A DNA stretch of 64,000 nucleotides from Capsicum annuum. Taxonomy: Eukaryota; Streptophyta; Magnoliopsida; Solanales; Solanaceae. The stretch spans positions 155,027-219,026 of the forward strand of contig NW_025861042.1 in NCBI RefSeq assembly GCF_002878395.1, in the 5' to 3' direction. The notes beneath the pieces were generated by a model. It made no database searches, was not told the DNA's origin, and was given only the letters and a program-made list of their open reading frames with translations. Both the position numbers and the translations under genes were made by a program. Below, piece by piece: positions 21,180 through 32,050 of this stretch; position 1 is the first letter of the stretch, and each line of letters opens with the position of its first letter.

Positions 21180-21640
21180 GTTGTCTTCGACATGAGAAAC
21201 ATTACCCATGGAGACTCTACTGAGAGCGTCAGCCATAACGTTGGCCTGGCCCAGATGGTAAAGGACACTCATGTCATAATCTTTCAAAAGCTCTAACCAC
21301 CTTCTCTTATGAAGATTAAGATCTTTCTGAGAAAAGACATACTAGAGACTCTTATGATCCATGAAGATATCTACATGAACTCCGCATAGATAATGCCTTC
21401 AAATTTGTAAGGCAAATACTATGGCTACTAACTCAAGATCATGAGTAGGATAATTCTTTTCATAGGGCTTTAAATGTTTGGAGGCGTAGACTATGACATT
21501 ACTATGCTACATGATAGCACAACCTAAACCCACTTTGGACGCATCACAATATACCACGAACCCATCTGAACTATCTGGAAATGCTAGAATTAGAGCTGAA
21601 GTAAGTCGAGTTTTTAACTCTTAAAAACTATTCTCACAAG
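21180..21640 (-). pseudogene. Element D RNase H
   Basis: The minus strand encodes the Ty3-type RNase H: VVYCDASKVGLGC-like sequence near 21560-21520, then [18 protein letters not shown] sequence, and LLKDYDMSVLYHLGQANVMA at about 21290. There are stops between blocks. It would degrade RNA in the RNA-DNA hybrid during reverse transcription. The downstream linker (21200-20920) matches element B at 35740-35425. Confidence 0.75.
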
Positions 21641-22620
21641 GATTTGACAACTGAAACTTGACCTTCTTTTGAGTCAATATGGACATGGGGGATTCAATAG
21701 AAGAAAATCCCTCGACAAACCATCTGTAATAGCCAGCCAATCCCAAGAAACTCCTTATATCTGATGGAGAGATGGGGCGAGGCAAGTTTCTTACCACTTT
21801 GGTCATCTAAGGATATACTCTAATGCCATCACCAAAAATAATATAGCCAAGGAATGATACTGATCTTAGACAAAACTCGAACTTACTAAATTTGGCGAAT
21901 AGCTGGTAATCTCTGAGAGTCTGAAGAACAATCCTGAGATAGTCTGAATGATCACGCTCTGTGCGGGAATAGACCAGGATATCATCTATGAAGACTATGA
22001 CGTACATGTCTAACTACTGCTTGAACACATAGTTCATTAAGTCCATGAAAGCAGCTGGGGTATTGGTAAGACTAAAGGACATAACTAGAAACTCGAAGTG
22101 ACCATACCGAGTACGGAAATCTGTCTTTGGGATGTCATATTCTCTAACTCTGAAATGATGGTAGCCTAATCTGAGGTGTATTTTTGAGAAATAACTAGCA
22201 CCCTGAAGTTGGTCAAACAAGTCATCTATTCTGGGAAGAGGATACTTGTTCTTGACTGTAATGTTGTTGAGCTGATGGTAATCAATACACATCCTGAGAG
22301 AACAATATTTCTTGCACACAAATAAGACTGGTGCACCCCATGGGGATACACTGGGCCTGATGAATCCCTTATCTAAGAGATCCTACAAATGATCTTTTAG
22401 TTCCTTAAGTTCTTCTGGTGCCATTCTGCATGGCAAAATAGAAATAGGTTGAGTATCTGGAAAAAGATCAATGCCAAAGTCTATTTCCCTTTTGGGAGGA
22501 ATGCCTGGAAGATCTTCGGGAAACACGTTTGAATACTAATTTACAACTGGGACTGATTTAAGACTAGGAGATTCAGAACTAGAATCTTTAATATGCATGA
22601 GATGATACATACACCCCTTA
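21620..22620 (-). pseudogene. Element D reverse transcriptase
   Basis: The minus strand carries [20 protein letters not shown] (fingers), [15 protein letters not shown] and the catalytic motif [15 protein letters not shown] at about 22000-21955, followed by FLGLAGYYRWFVEGFSSIES in the thumb. Three long open stretches (22319-22014, 22007-21807, 21806-21621) are separated by single stops, so decay is slight. Confidence 0.88.
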
Positions 22621-22679
22621 GAAATCAGTTTCCTTGTCCAAAGGTAGGAATAAAATGACCCCTGAAAAATAAAGTACTA

Positions 22680-23040
22680 CCCTTCCACTCTATGATGGGC
22701 TCATTCGGGAACTAAAAATGAACTACCCTGGTTCTACAGTCAACTGTGGCATAGCAGGAATGAAGCCAATCCATGCCGAGAATGACATCAAAATCAGTTA
22801 TCTCTAACTCGACTAAATCTGCTGGCGTGGCTTTTTGAAATATCATAATTGGGCAGTGCCTGTATACTCACCGCGATATGATGGTTTTACCCACTGGGTA
22901 AAGGCTGAAAAGGGCTCAGCTAAAATTTTGGGATTGATTTCAAAATTTCCTGCTTTATAAGAAGTAATAAAAGACAAGGATGCATTTGGATCTAGTAAAG
23001 CGTAAACATGAACATGAAAACTTTGTAACGTACCAGTAAT
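22680..23040 (-). pseudogene. Element D aspartic protease
   Basis: The minus-strand frame reads HVHVYALLDPNASLSF, corresponding to the LLDPGAxxSF catalytic motif of Ty3-type proteases, with Gly changed to Asn next to the active site. ILMSFSAWIGF further on aligns with the DVILGIDWL flap region of element B after a frameshift. It would have processed Gag-Pol; it is not functional. Confidence 0.75.
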
Positions 23041-23149
23041 GATATCAAGAGAATTTTCCTAATATTCTCAGGTCTGACGAGCATAGAGTCTATCTGGGCA
23101 TTTCCCACTAGTAGCACTAGAAGTGGCACTCTGCTGATTTGGGCGACCG

Positions 23150-24212
23150 GACTAGGCTATGGAGCGATTCTGCTGACCCTGTAGGCCTGACTATAGACAC
23201 TCTCTAATCCTATGGCCTGGCTTGCCATAACTGAAACAAACATCACTACTAGCTCTATAGGTACCCTTGTGGTTCTTACCATAAGTCTAACACAGAGATT
23301 AGTTCGGGCACTGCTGACACTGCCCTGAGACTTAGAGCCTGGTGCTCGATCTCTGTTTTCATCTCTGAATTTCCGCACTGGGGCACTAGAGGAGGAAAAA
23401 GCTGGAATTGTCGACTTAAGATGAAACGGCAAACGGTTTCCTCCTTCTGATTTTGGTTGAGCACTACTAAAACTGCCTGACTTTGTTCACTTGTTCTAGC
23501 TCTCCCTAGTCCTAATCTTTTGCTTCTCTATTTGTTGAGCATGAGTCATGAGCCTGGCTAAAGTCATATCACTATTTAGCATCGCAGACCTAAACTCATT
23601 TACCACGCTATCATTCACCCCTAACATGAACCTTCTCATCTTAGCCCTATTATCTATAACCACATGAGGGGTATATCTATCTAGCTGAGTAAATCTGAGA
23701 GAATACTCCTTAATGATCATATTTCCCTGCCTGAGGTTGATGAACTCTAGAACTTTTGCCTCCCTCAGCTATTGGGGAAAGAATCTGTCTAAGAAAGTCA
23801 TGACAAATTCCTCCCACTCTATAGGACCTGCATCCTCTAACCTCTCGAACTTCCACTATTTGTACCAAGTGTGAGCAACATCCTATAACTGGTATGCGGC
23901 TAACTCATCACTCTGACAAGAAGTAACTCCCATGATGTCTATGACCTTCTAGACTTGGTCAATGAATTCCTGAAGGTCTTTATCAGACTTAGACCCAAAT
24001 AAATATGGAGGGTTCATTCGGGTGAAGTCCCAAATCCTAGCTGCAGCTGAGTTGGCCACTGGATTGGCCGGAATAACTGGTGGCCATTAATTTTGGGCAG
24101 CCACAGACTGAGGAAGTGTGGTGAATACGGCCCTAAACTCCGCATAAGAAACATATCCGCCCAAAGGATCTTTGGGCTGAGGAGCTGGCTGGTTTCTTCT
24201 TTTTGGAGGCAT
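23150..24212 (-). pseudogene. Element D gag
   Basis: It starts at an ATG complementary to 24210-24212 (MPPKRRNQPAPQPKDPLGGY). The central capsid part contains FVMTFLDRFFPQ, then AKVLEFINLRQGNMIIKEYS and LRFTQLDRYTPHVV, characteristic of Tekay/Del gag. The nucleocapsid zinc-knuckle part follows near 23290-23170 with several stops. Gag would form the particle that packages element RNA. It is a sister of the gags at 37740-38722, 43931 and 51396. Confidence 0.85.
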
Positions 24213-24409
24213 ATTCTGATATAAGAGAAGAACGGATTAGACTGAGAGTTTAACTTGAGATTATTCTCACTAGCATGATATGAATACCGAAGAAAGAAAA
24301 CTATTCCTAAAATATCTTATAGCCTCTTGCACATAAATGTGGAGTCCAATACACCCATACACAAGACTCTACTAGATGCGGTTTTCAGGCTTCCTAGGAC
24401 TCTATTAAA

Positions 24410-24427
24410 CCTTAGGCTCTGATACCA
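24410..24427 (-). other. Primer-binding site of element D
   Basis: The minus strand reads TGGTATCAGAGCCTAAGG, complementary to the 3' end of initiator Met tRNA, four bases inside the 5' LTR. Confidence 0.88.
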
Positions 24428-24431
24428 AGTT

Positions 24432-27085
24432 TGTAACACCTTGATTTTCCAAACTAGAGTGCTACACGATGCTTATGACCCCGAAGGACCACAAGCTAAC
24501 CCATGACTGATATCTATACCTGTACACTGAAATATATGGCATAATAATGCAGAAAACATAAACAATAGGCTATAAGGTTCAACTATATAGAATATATAAC
24601 AAATCATAACATCCATATGGGGAAATGAATACCCCAAACAACTGAAATATGAATCAAATCTGAGCTAAATCTAAAAGCCTCTAAATACTGTCTGAAAAAG
24701 GAGTTCAAGGAACATGTCTCCAACTTACTCCGTCTAGCAAAACTGAACTGAAATAATAAATGAAATAAATAATATCATAATCGAATCGATGAGGACTCAC
24801 TGCAACTCTGCGAATAGAATGCTACTGCTACTACAGATCTGGAGCTCGTATCTAAGAACCTATGGTGTAACGTGAAAGAAAGAACCATAGCACAAATGCA
24901 TCAGTTCAACTGGGAGTACTGAGTATACGAGTAAGGTAGGCTAAATGCAAAAGGGTTTATATGGATGAACGATGCTAACTGACTTAATGATATGAATGTA
25001 AGAGTGCAAACATGCATATGTAGTAATTGAGATTGTGATTATGTGATATCTAGATCTGGACACTAATACATGATCTACTGATATCTAGCAGGACAAATAC
25101 TAAAATTCTGATAACTTAGATAACTATGTCTGACAGTCCTAAATCTAATCGAACTATCTGTGTTCCACTTTGTAACTGGATTGACAGTATCTAACAATCC
25201 TGATATACTACAATCTGAAGAACTATCTGAGTTCTTTTATTGAGACTGGGAATGAAATTGTGGGAGGTAGTTATTTGATCAAAATCCCCCAATAATGCAT
25301 ATAGCTAAGTTGGGGTCCAATCTCTGCCACGACAGGAAGGGTGTCTATACCGCGCAACTGGTAAGGACAACTATGAGTGATCTTTTAGCTGACAGGTACT
25401 CAAAATGAGAATGGTGGGAACCCTAAACTGACTGATAAATCCACCCCATCATCCCTAATCTGACAGGTTAAGATGTCTCAACCTAGGCTGGCAACGTAGT
25501 TCTGGAACAAAAGGATGATTACTAAGAATCACACCCCAAACTGATAGGTGATTTCCTATCCTTGGGTTCACTCGGTGCTAACTTCTACTCCCATCAGTAG
25601 AGACTGAACGTGATTTAGCTAACGGTACATGGACTAAGTAACTGACTTCTGTTGACTGATGGATTAGTACTACTATTTTAGAATTAGCTGAGATCATGAG
25701 ATTTCCACGGTTTCCTGAGTCACATGCCCAACTAAGTTCTATAGATCATGGCTTGACTAAGATTATCATGATAACATGACATGGATCTAGGCACACAACT
25801 ATGTAGTTTGGGTACAAGTACCCGCAGGACTCAATGAAAGGAAACTGACACACATGACTGACTTGATCGTAAGAGTAGAGTCCACAATTTACCATATCAT
25901 GAGTAGGGGATTTCAAACTAAGCATAATTCCCAACATCTTATACATGGAAGGGAAATTCATACAACATGTATATATTTTCAGAGCTTCAATATCATGGTC
26001 AATCTATATCACAACAACGCATATCACTCACATGGAATTCATGGTAGATCGTAAAGCATAGAGCATGGACTTGTCATTTAAGCACTATTAAAACATGGGA
26101 CATGAATTCTATCATCTAGGCATATTATCAAACACTTTGCATGCATTTTTTTAGCTTAAGTGTGTTCATGAATTTCACCATATTAAGCCACATAAGGATT
26201 ATGGGTTTCCACTAACAAACACATATAATTCATGAAATCACCTTTAGATATCATCTTAAAACTTAAACAACAATCATTAACATGTACATGCTCATATCAC
26301 AATAAGACAGTCACAAAATAATATTTAAAACATGGTTCTTGAGCTCTATGAATGAAATGGATCCATAGATGAACACTACGCATACCTAACTCAAGATTCT
26401 TGATATTTTTGAACTTGAAGGATTTGAAATCCTTTGATTCTTTTGAAGAAGATTGGGTCTTGTTCTTAGAGATGAAAGTTAGAGAGAAACCCTAGTATTT
26501 GTTTGTGAAATAATAATGAGCAAAATGGCTGAATTTAGACTCATCTGGGTATATATATAGGCTAGTGGTAAGTGACCAAAATAACCCTATTAAAATGGTT
26601 CAGAGTAAACTAAACGTGGGGTGTGACGACCCGACTGACGGTCCGTCAGGAAGTTGATGGTCCATCATTTCAACCGTCATACATGGACTAGAAATGGGTT
26701 TCACTGGATAATAGTTGACGGCCTGGATGACGGTCTGTCAAAAATTTGATGGTCTGTCAACTCGTTCGTCAATCCTTATCCAGAACGTGGCCTTACTTCC
26801 TTGGATATGATGGTCAAAGTTGCGGTCCATCACTTGTTTGATGGTCCGTCAACTTGGACATTGCATCTGGGCGTTTCGGTCAGTTATGAGTAAAACATCC
26901 ATAACTTCCTCATCTGGTGTTGGATTTGGACAAAATTGGTATCATTAGAAAGCTAACTCAATTTCCCACGTTATAGAAAGTAGAAATATCAAAAATACCA
27001 CGAGTAAGAGAATATATTTTTATTTCAAAGCATGTACTAGCATCCTTGAGATGATTTCTAGCTAGGAATAAACATGGGTATTACA
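24432..27085 (-). repeat. Element D LTR (5' LTR in element sense)
   Basis: The pair of 17268-19921, from TGTAACACCTTGATTTTCC to GGGTATTACA, with the same internal landmarks: CTGACGGTCCGTCAG palindrome at 26635-26649 and TATA-like run at about 26548-26562. Differences from the other copy are scattered single bases and small indels. Confidence 0.93.
26610..26860. repeat. Inverted-repeat cluster in the D LTR (copy 2)
   Basis: Copy of the 19455-19695 cluster, with the perfect palindrome at 26635-26649 and variants GATGGTCCATCA, GACGGTCTGTCA and GATGGTCCGTCAA. Confidence 0.85.
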
Positions 27086-27960
27086 AATGGATATTTGGTT
27101 ATACCAAGATTAACCAACCAAAAAGCAATACAAACCTCTTCCACCTAATTTTTCCAACATCTAATACATAAAAGGAATTAGAAATTGATCTTAGAGTGTG
27201 CATGAGTTTAACTTTCTATAATTAATACACACTCTCCACCCTGTAATCAACCTAAGAGGATCAATTCATTTTTTTGATTAGCTACCACAGTCATCCCTTA
27301 TTTTTTCGATATGTATTGGATAAGACTTACCTATTTGGTATCTGATATTAGGTGCACCACTCCCACATCAAGCCATTTAATTAGCTCCTTCTTTACCACC
27401 TTTTACATAGATGGGTCTATCTTTTGTTGATATTTGATAGTGGGTGTACATTCTTCCTCCAAATGAATTTTATAAGTGGAAATGCCTGGAAGAATATCAT
27501 TGCTATCTGCAATTCTCCACCTTATTTATCTCTAGTAACTTATCAATAGTGAGATAAAGGATTCAACCTACTGCTCCACTAAATTAGCTACAATAATCAT
27601 TGGAAATATCGTACTCTCTCCCAGGAACACATATCAAAGATGACACAACAACTCTTTCAATTCCAACATAGGCGGTTCTTCAATAGATGGTTTTGCGGGC
27701 AATGTTGGCCTATTTTTAGGTCCAAGTACAACTTCTTTGAAGCAAATGAATATGAACTCATTCTGTTCAAAGTACATAATATTTCATCATATGCCTTATT
27801 TCTATCACTATCAAAGTTTATCAATATCACTGCCAAAGTCTTAAAAACAAATCTCTCTTCAATAGGTACCACTAGGTTACCCTCATCAACAATATCAATG
27901 ACTGAAACCACATTTATCTCCTTTAGTTGCTTCATCGACCAATAGTCATCAAAATATACT
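27086..27960 (-). pseudogene. Athila element G: start of reverse transcriptase and linker
   Basis: Minus strand, beginning at 27960 and running down to element D. It contains MSSYSFASKKLYLDLKIGQ and then a KNRL/EEPP-type segment and YVFLGEST-like sequence near 27640-27560, the signature linker between protease and reverse transcriptase in Athila elements (GSYxYxPRKLDLDLENR...FLGxSSTxPVII). Near 27240-27100 VCINYRKLNS, LGGRGLYCFLVG and YNQIS form the palm of the polymerase. The frame is then interrupted by element D within the AATGG duplication. Several stops and shifts are present. Confidence 0.85.
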
Positions 27961-28420
27961 TCTTCATCATTGATCCTGAATTTTAGCTTATTTCACTTTA
28001 TATCTAGTAATATTTTCCCAGTGGCTAAAAATGGTGTACCTAGTATTATGGGCACTTCAAAGCCGATTCCACAATCAAGGATTACAAAGTCTACTTGGGA
28101 ATATGAAATTTTATGCCTTTATTAACACATCATAAAAAATACCAATTGGTCTCTTATCTGAATGGTCCACCATCAACAACCATTTAAATGTCAATTTGGG
28201 AGTTCCCAAACCCAATTGATGATAAATCATTAATGACATGAGGTTGATACTCACTCTAAGATTGCAGAGTGATTTAGAGAAGATAAAGGCACCAATAGTA
28301 CACGGTATAGTAAATGCCCTTGGGTCAAATTTATTTTAAAATAGTGATCGAATGGCAATGGCACTGCAATGATAAAGGTTATCTACTGACTCATAGATTA
28401 CCGTTCCTTTTTTTGTAACT
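27961..28420 (-). pseudogene. Athila element G: aspartic protease
   Basis: The minus-strand frame reads DPRAFTIPCTIGAFIFSKSL, then LCNLRVSINLMSLMIYHQLG. This matches the DPGxFTIPCxIG...ALCDLGASINLMPLSxYxxLG core of Athila proteases, with catalytic DLGAS decayed to NLRVS. Downstream, SHWENITRYKVK marks its end. Confidence 0.82.
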
Positions 28421-29330
28421 AGATCCTTCACGAATTTCCCATATCCTTGAATTTGCTCTAAAGTGTCAATCAATAGTATATTTATTCATAACTGCTTCAA
28501 CCTTGTCATGAACTTACTAAACTTGCCAACTTCTTCCTTCTTCTTTATTCTATGTGGAAATAGAGAAAGTGATCTAAGAATTTTAGTAAGAGGTGTATCC
28601 ATCTCCTTTCCTTTTTCTTAGCCCAATTCATTATCTACTTTCAATTTAGACAATCGCTCCCCAATAGATATCTTTTCACCTGATTCTTCCAACTTCTCAA
28701 ACTCAACTGGTTTACTTATCATCACACTATTATCAATCATAACCTCATCACCAGACCTAACATCATCTACCTATGACTAAACCACTAGATATGGTTCTGG
28801 TAAAACCTTACCACTCCTTATATTAATAGCCATACTCATTCTATCATTTCTTATATTCTGCATCGTGTCACTTGGTAATGTTCTACTTTTCCTTTAATTA
28901 AAGTAGTAGATAGCTGACTCATTTGTTGTTCTAAATACTTAATAGATGTAGAATGAAAATCCACCAACTGTCTCATAATTGATAGATCACTTTTCTTCTC
29001 CTTAACACCTACATCATTCTACTCTACCTTTTTAAGTAATTTAGCCTTCATGGCTTTTAGAAACATCTTTCTTGACTCATTAGCAATGTTATAATGGTTC
29101 CCCGGTGGCAGATACAATACACTTTGATGAAATTTTCTCTAACAATTTCCTTGATCATGGTCTCTATAACTAGCCTTTTCATAATAATTTTCCCTTTGAC
29201 AGTTTTAACCTTGATTTCCTTAATCATTAGCCCCAAAACCCCCTTAGTTATTAAAGTAATTAGATTTGGCAGCTCTACTATGAGACCTAACTACCTAGAC
29301 CTTCTCAATATTTCCCGACAATAAATGTTT
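28421..29330 (-). pseudogene. Athila element G: gag tail and gag-protease spacer
   Basis: FPHRIKKKEEVGKFSKF at about 28560-28510 (minus strand) corresponds to the PFPQRLKKxKxExQFxKF segment just before the Athila protease, followed by a LEQIQGYGKFVKDL-like stretch. Between 28620 and 29330 the frame is fragmentary, rich in Asn, Lys and Glu. Stops are frequent. Confidence 0.65.
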
Positions 29331-30200
29331 GGTGAACAAGTTCATTTGTGTTTTCATATGGGCCATATCCTAGTCATATTCTTCTTCTCATTGGTATTGT
29401 TCTTTAGACACCCCATCGAATTAAGTGTTTTTTGCAACCTCAAATTTCCTGGTATGCCAAGATCTACTTATCTTCATCAACCTATCTAAAATTTCAATTG
29501 TCTCAGCAAATTTATAATCCATGAAAGCATCACCCCCTGTATTATCCACTATTGGCTTTGTGTTTAAATTCAAAGCCCTATAGAATGTCTTTATCAAGTG
29601 CTCATCAGTCAACTTATGATTTGGGAACTAGATCAACTTTTTTTTGAACCTTACCCATGATTCATAAGAGCTTTATTTGTGTAGTTGCCTAAAATTACGA
29701 ATATGATTCCTCAATTGTAGCATCCTTAAAGATGGAAAAAACTTTCTAGGAAAGATTTTTTTTAGTTGCCTACAGTTTGTTATAGCATCGAGTGGATGCT
29801 CAGGCAACCACAAAATTGCCTCTCTAGATAGAGATAATGGGAATAAGCTCAAATGGACAACATTCTTCCTAACACCAGAATAGTCAAAAGACTTACAAAT
29901 ATTGACAAAATTAACCAAGAGCATATTTGGATCTTCACTAGGTAGTCCATCAAACATCCTTTTTAGGTTGACCAACTATATTATCATACTAGTGATATGG
30001 AACTTCACCTCAGGAGTTAATGGGGATAGAACAATTACTCTAGTAGAACTAGCACTATCCAAGTCAGTGTCATTATCATCAAAGGTAGATTGAGCCAGAG
30101 GCTGTTGGCATCCCATGCCTCATGCTCATTGATTATAATTGGCTGGTGAAACATTTTTAGCATGTAACCTGTTTAAATGAAACCCAACTCATAATCTTAT
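29331..30200 (-). pseudogene. Athila element G: gag
   Basis: The minus strand at 29975-29673 contains LKRMFDGLPSEDPNMLLVNF and VHLSLFPLSLSREAILWL. These are the NFEIKxxLLxMVQxxQFxGLPxEDPxxHLxxF and LRLFPFSLxxxAxxWL signatures of Athila/Tat capsid. It continues with HLIKTFYRALNLNTKPIV and GDAFMDYKFAE (29612-29510). It is related to the gag at the left window edge but clearly a different copy. Stops separate the blocks. Confidence 0.88.
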
Positions 30201-30484
30201 AGGACTTCATCATTCTTAATTTGTACATGATCGGGTGCATCCATATTCTTTTGGTTGAACTGGGTGTCTACCACTACAACCAATCAATTTGACTTTTGTT
30301 GTGCTTCTATGTTCTTTCTTAAACTTCTCAAAAGTTCTAAATCATAAGGTAATAGATCCTTACATGATCGGAGAGTTTATGTTATACACAACTAATATCC
30401 TGTAAACACAAAAACAATAAATAAAAGTAAAATTAGAAAGATAGACTAAGAGTCAGTTAATACACATAAACTTAATTGACAACT
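30201..30484 (-). other. Athila element G untranslated leader
   Basis: Noncoding sequence between gag and the primer site. No open frame or repeat is seen. Confidence 0.5.
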
Positions 30485-30506
30485 GTATTCCACGATAACG
30501 ACACCA
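30485..30506 (-). other. Primer-binding site of Athila element G
   Basis: The minus strand reads TGGTGTCGTTATCGTGGAAT, the Athila/Tat TGGCGCCGTTGCCGGGGA site (tRNA-Asp) with mostly C-to-T/G-to-A changes. It lies directly beside the LTR. Confidence 0.75.
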
Positions 30507-30861
30507 AAATTTGATATGCCTAAACTACAACTTCCTTAAAAGAGTTTAAGTAGTCGTTGTCAATTATATAACCTAACAAAGGTTGGGGTTAAATCACACA
30601 AGGAATAAGGTGCTAATTAAGTTGTATGCAAATTAGTTGACTTTTAATCATAAGCTTCCATAGATTAGGGTGTTTTGTTGTAATATTAATTAAGTAATTA
30701 TAGTCTATCTGAAAACTAATGTCTTCTTTATAACGTGTTAACAATCAAGAAATATGAAACTATAATTATGTTCATCTTGGTGTTTCAATCACTTTTAAGT
30801 GAAAGGGTACGTGAGTTCATACTTATACTAGTGACTATATAGAAATTAAGATCAAATTTGT
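30507..30861 (-). mobile_element. Athila element G 5' LTR, inner part
   Basis: The primer-side part of the LTR (GGTTGGGGTTAAATCACACA at about 30573-30592 parallels the GTCGGGGTCGAATCCACAGG block at 7779). It is cut at 30861 by the plus-strand chromovirus array C and resumes at 58652. Confidence 0.7.
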
Positions 30862-31246
30862 TGTAATACCTCGTATTTCTCTAGCATAATTTAAACCTCA
30901 GTACGTGAGTATTCATACATAAATTTTTTGAAATACTCATTATTCCTCATTTTAGAGCCCACCAAGTTGTAGAAACTTGAAATAGCTTTCCAATAATATA
31001 AGATTTGCCTTAATTTGATAAACGAGTAAGAAGTTATGGCAATTTTAAGTTTCAGTCGTAAAGCATCATGATTTGAGCCCATAGCGCGTCACGGAGAAGT
31101 GTAAAATCACAATTTTCACTTTCCAGTGAAGCTCCGTAATCATCCCATATCGTGGAGGAGTCCTATTTTACATTTGGCAATTTCCAGTGAGCCAACGCGA
31201 TGTCACCGCATCGTGGTTAACTTTTGGGTCTTAATTAGTGGGAGAC
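30862..31246 (+). repeat. Element C first LTR, 5' part
   Basis: Starts TGTAATACCTCGTATTTC and aligns with 48760 onward and 56218 onward. It contains the conserved block TAGCTTTCCAATAATATAAG and the start of the GC-rich repeat cluster (GCGCGTCACGG, GCGATGTCACCGCATCG). It is interrupted after GAGAC (31242-31246) by element B. Confidence 0.9.
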
Positions 31247-31860
31247 TGTAACACCCCGATTTGCTGAACTAGAATGCTACACGGTGCTCATGACCCCGAG
31301 GGACCACAAGCTAACCCATGCCTGATATCTGTACCTGTATACTGCAAATCATGAGGTAATAATGTAGAATACATAGAGCTGTAAGGCCATAAGGTTTAGC
31401 TGAACACAATCATGTGGGCGAAAATACCCAAAACAACTAAATCTGAACGTAAATCCGAAAGCCTCTAAACTATCTGAATAAGGAGTTGAAGGAACATGTC
31501 TTTAACTAACTCCGTAAAACTGAATCGAAGAAATAAGTAAATGAAACAAATCATATTGTCCTCAGATCAATGAGGACTCACTGTGAATGTTACCACTACT
31601 GCTGGGCTGGAGCTCGTGTCTCGGAATCTATGGTGTAACATGAAAAAAAAGCACCATAGCACAAATGCGTCAGTACAACTGGAGTACCGAGTATACGAGG
31701 AAGGTAGGCTGAACATGAAGGGTTTCATGGATGAACAACACTGACTAACTAATATGAATGTGGGAGTGCAAACACACATATATAGAAACTGGGACCGTGA
31801 ATACGTGATAGCATGACCTGTAACTTAAAACATAGTTTATTGATAACTATCATGACCGAT

Positions 31861-32050
31861 ACTAAAATTGATAACATGGACGACTATATCTGACAGTCCT
31901 GTATATACTAAAATCTAAAGAACGCCCTGAGTTCTTTTATTGAGACTAATACTGAAACTGATAACATGGACGACTGTATCTGACTGTCCTGTATATATTG
32001 AAATCTGGAGAATGCCCTATGTTCTTTTACTGAGACTGATACTAAAACTG
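31861..32050. repeat. 90-bp tandem duplication in the B LTR (copy 1)
   Basis: Units 31861-31950 and 31951-32040, plus ten bases of a third, each start ACTRAAAYTG ATAACATGGACGACT and contain the hairpin-forming GACTGTATCTGACAGTC. The partner LTR has the same duplication at 39568-39747, so it predates insertion. Confidence 0.88.

Larger units (their letters stand above)
17268..27085 (-). mobile_element. Element D: Tekay/Del-type chromovirus with an internal deletion
   Basis: A 9,818-bp LTR retrotransposon with both LTRs (2,654 bp each), initiator-Met primer site and polypurine tract. Exact AATGG target duplications lie at 17263-17267 and 27086-27090. Gene order on the minus strand is gag, protease, reverse transcriptase, RNase H, integrase and chromodomain, which defines a Ty3/gypsy chromovirus. 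The integrase has lost its catalytic centre through a deletion of about 640 bp relative to element B, and all domains contain stops. It is inserted in the reverse transcriptase of Athila element G. High similarity of the two LTRs indicates it is younger than G. Confidence 0.93.

Noticed and set aside
27640..27945. 101-codon plus-strand frame
   Set aside because: Antisense shadow of the Athila protease-polymerase linker.
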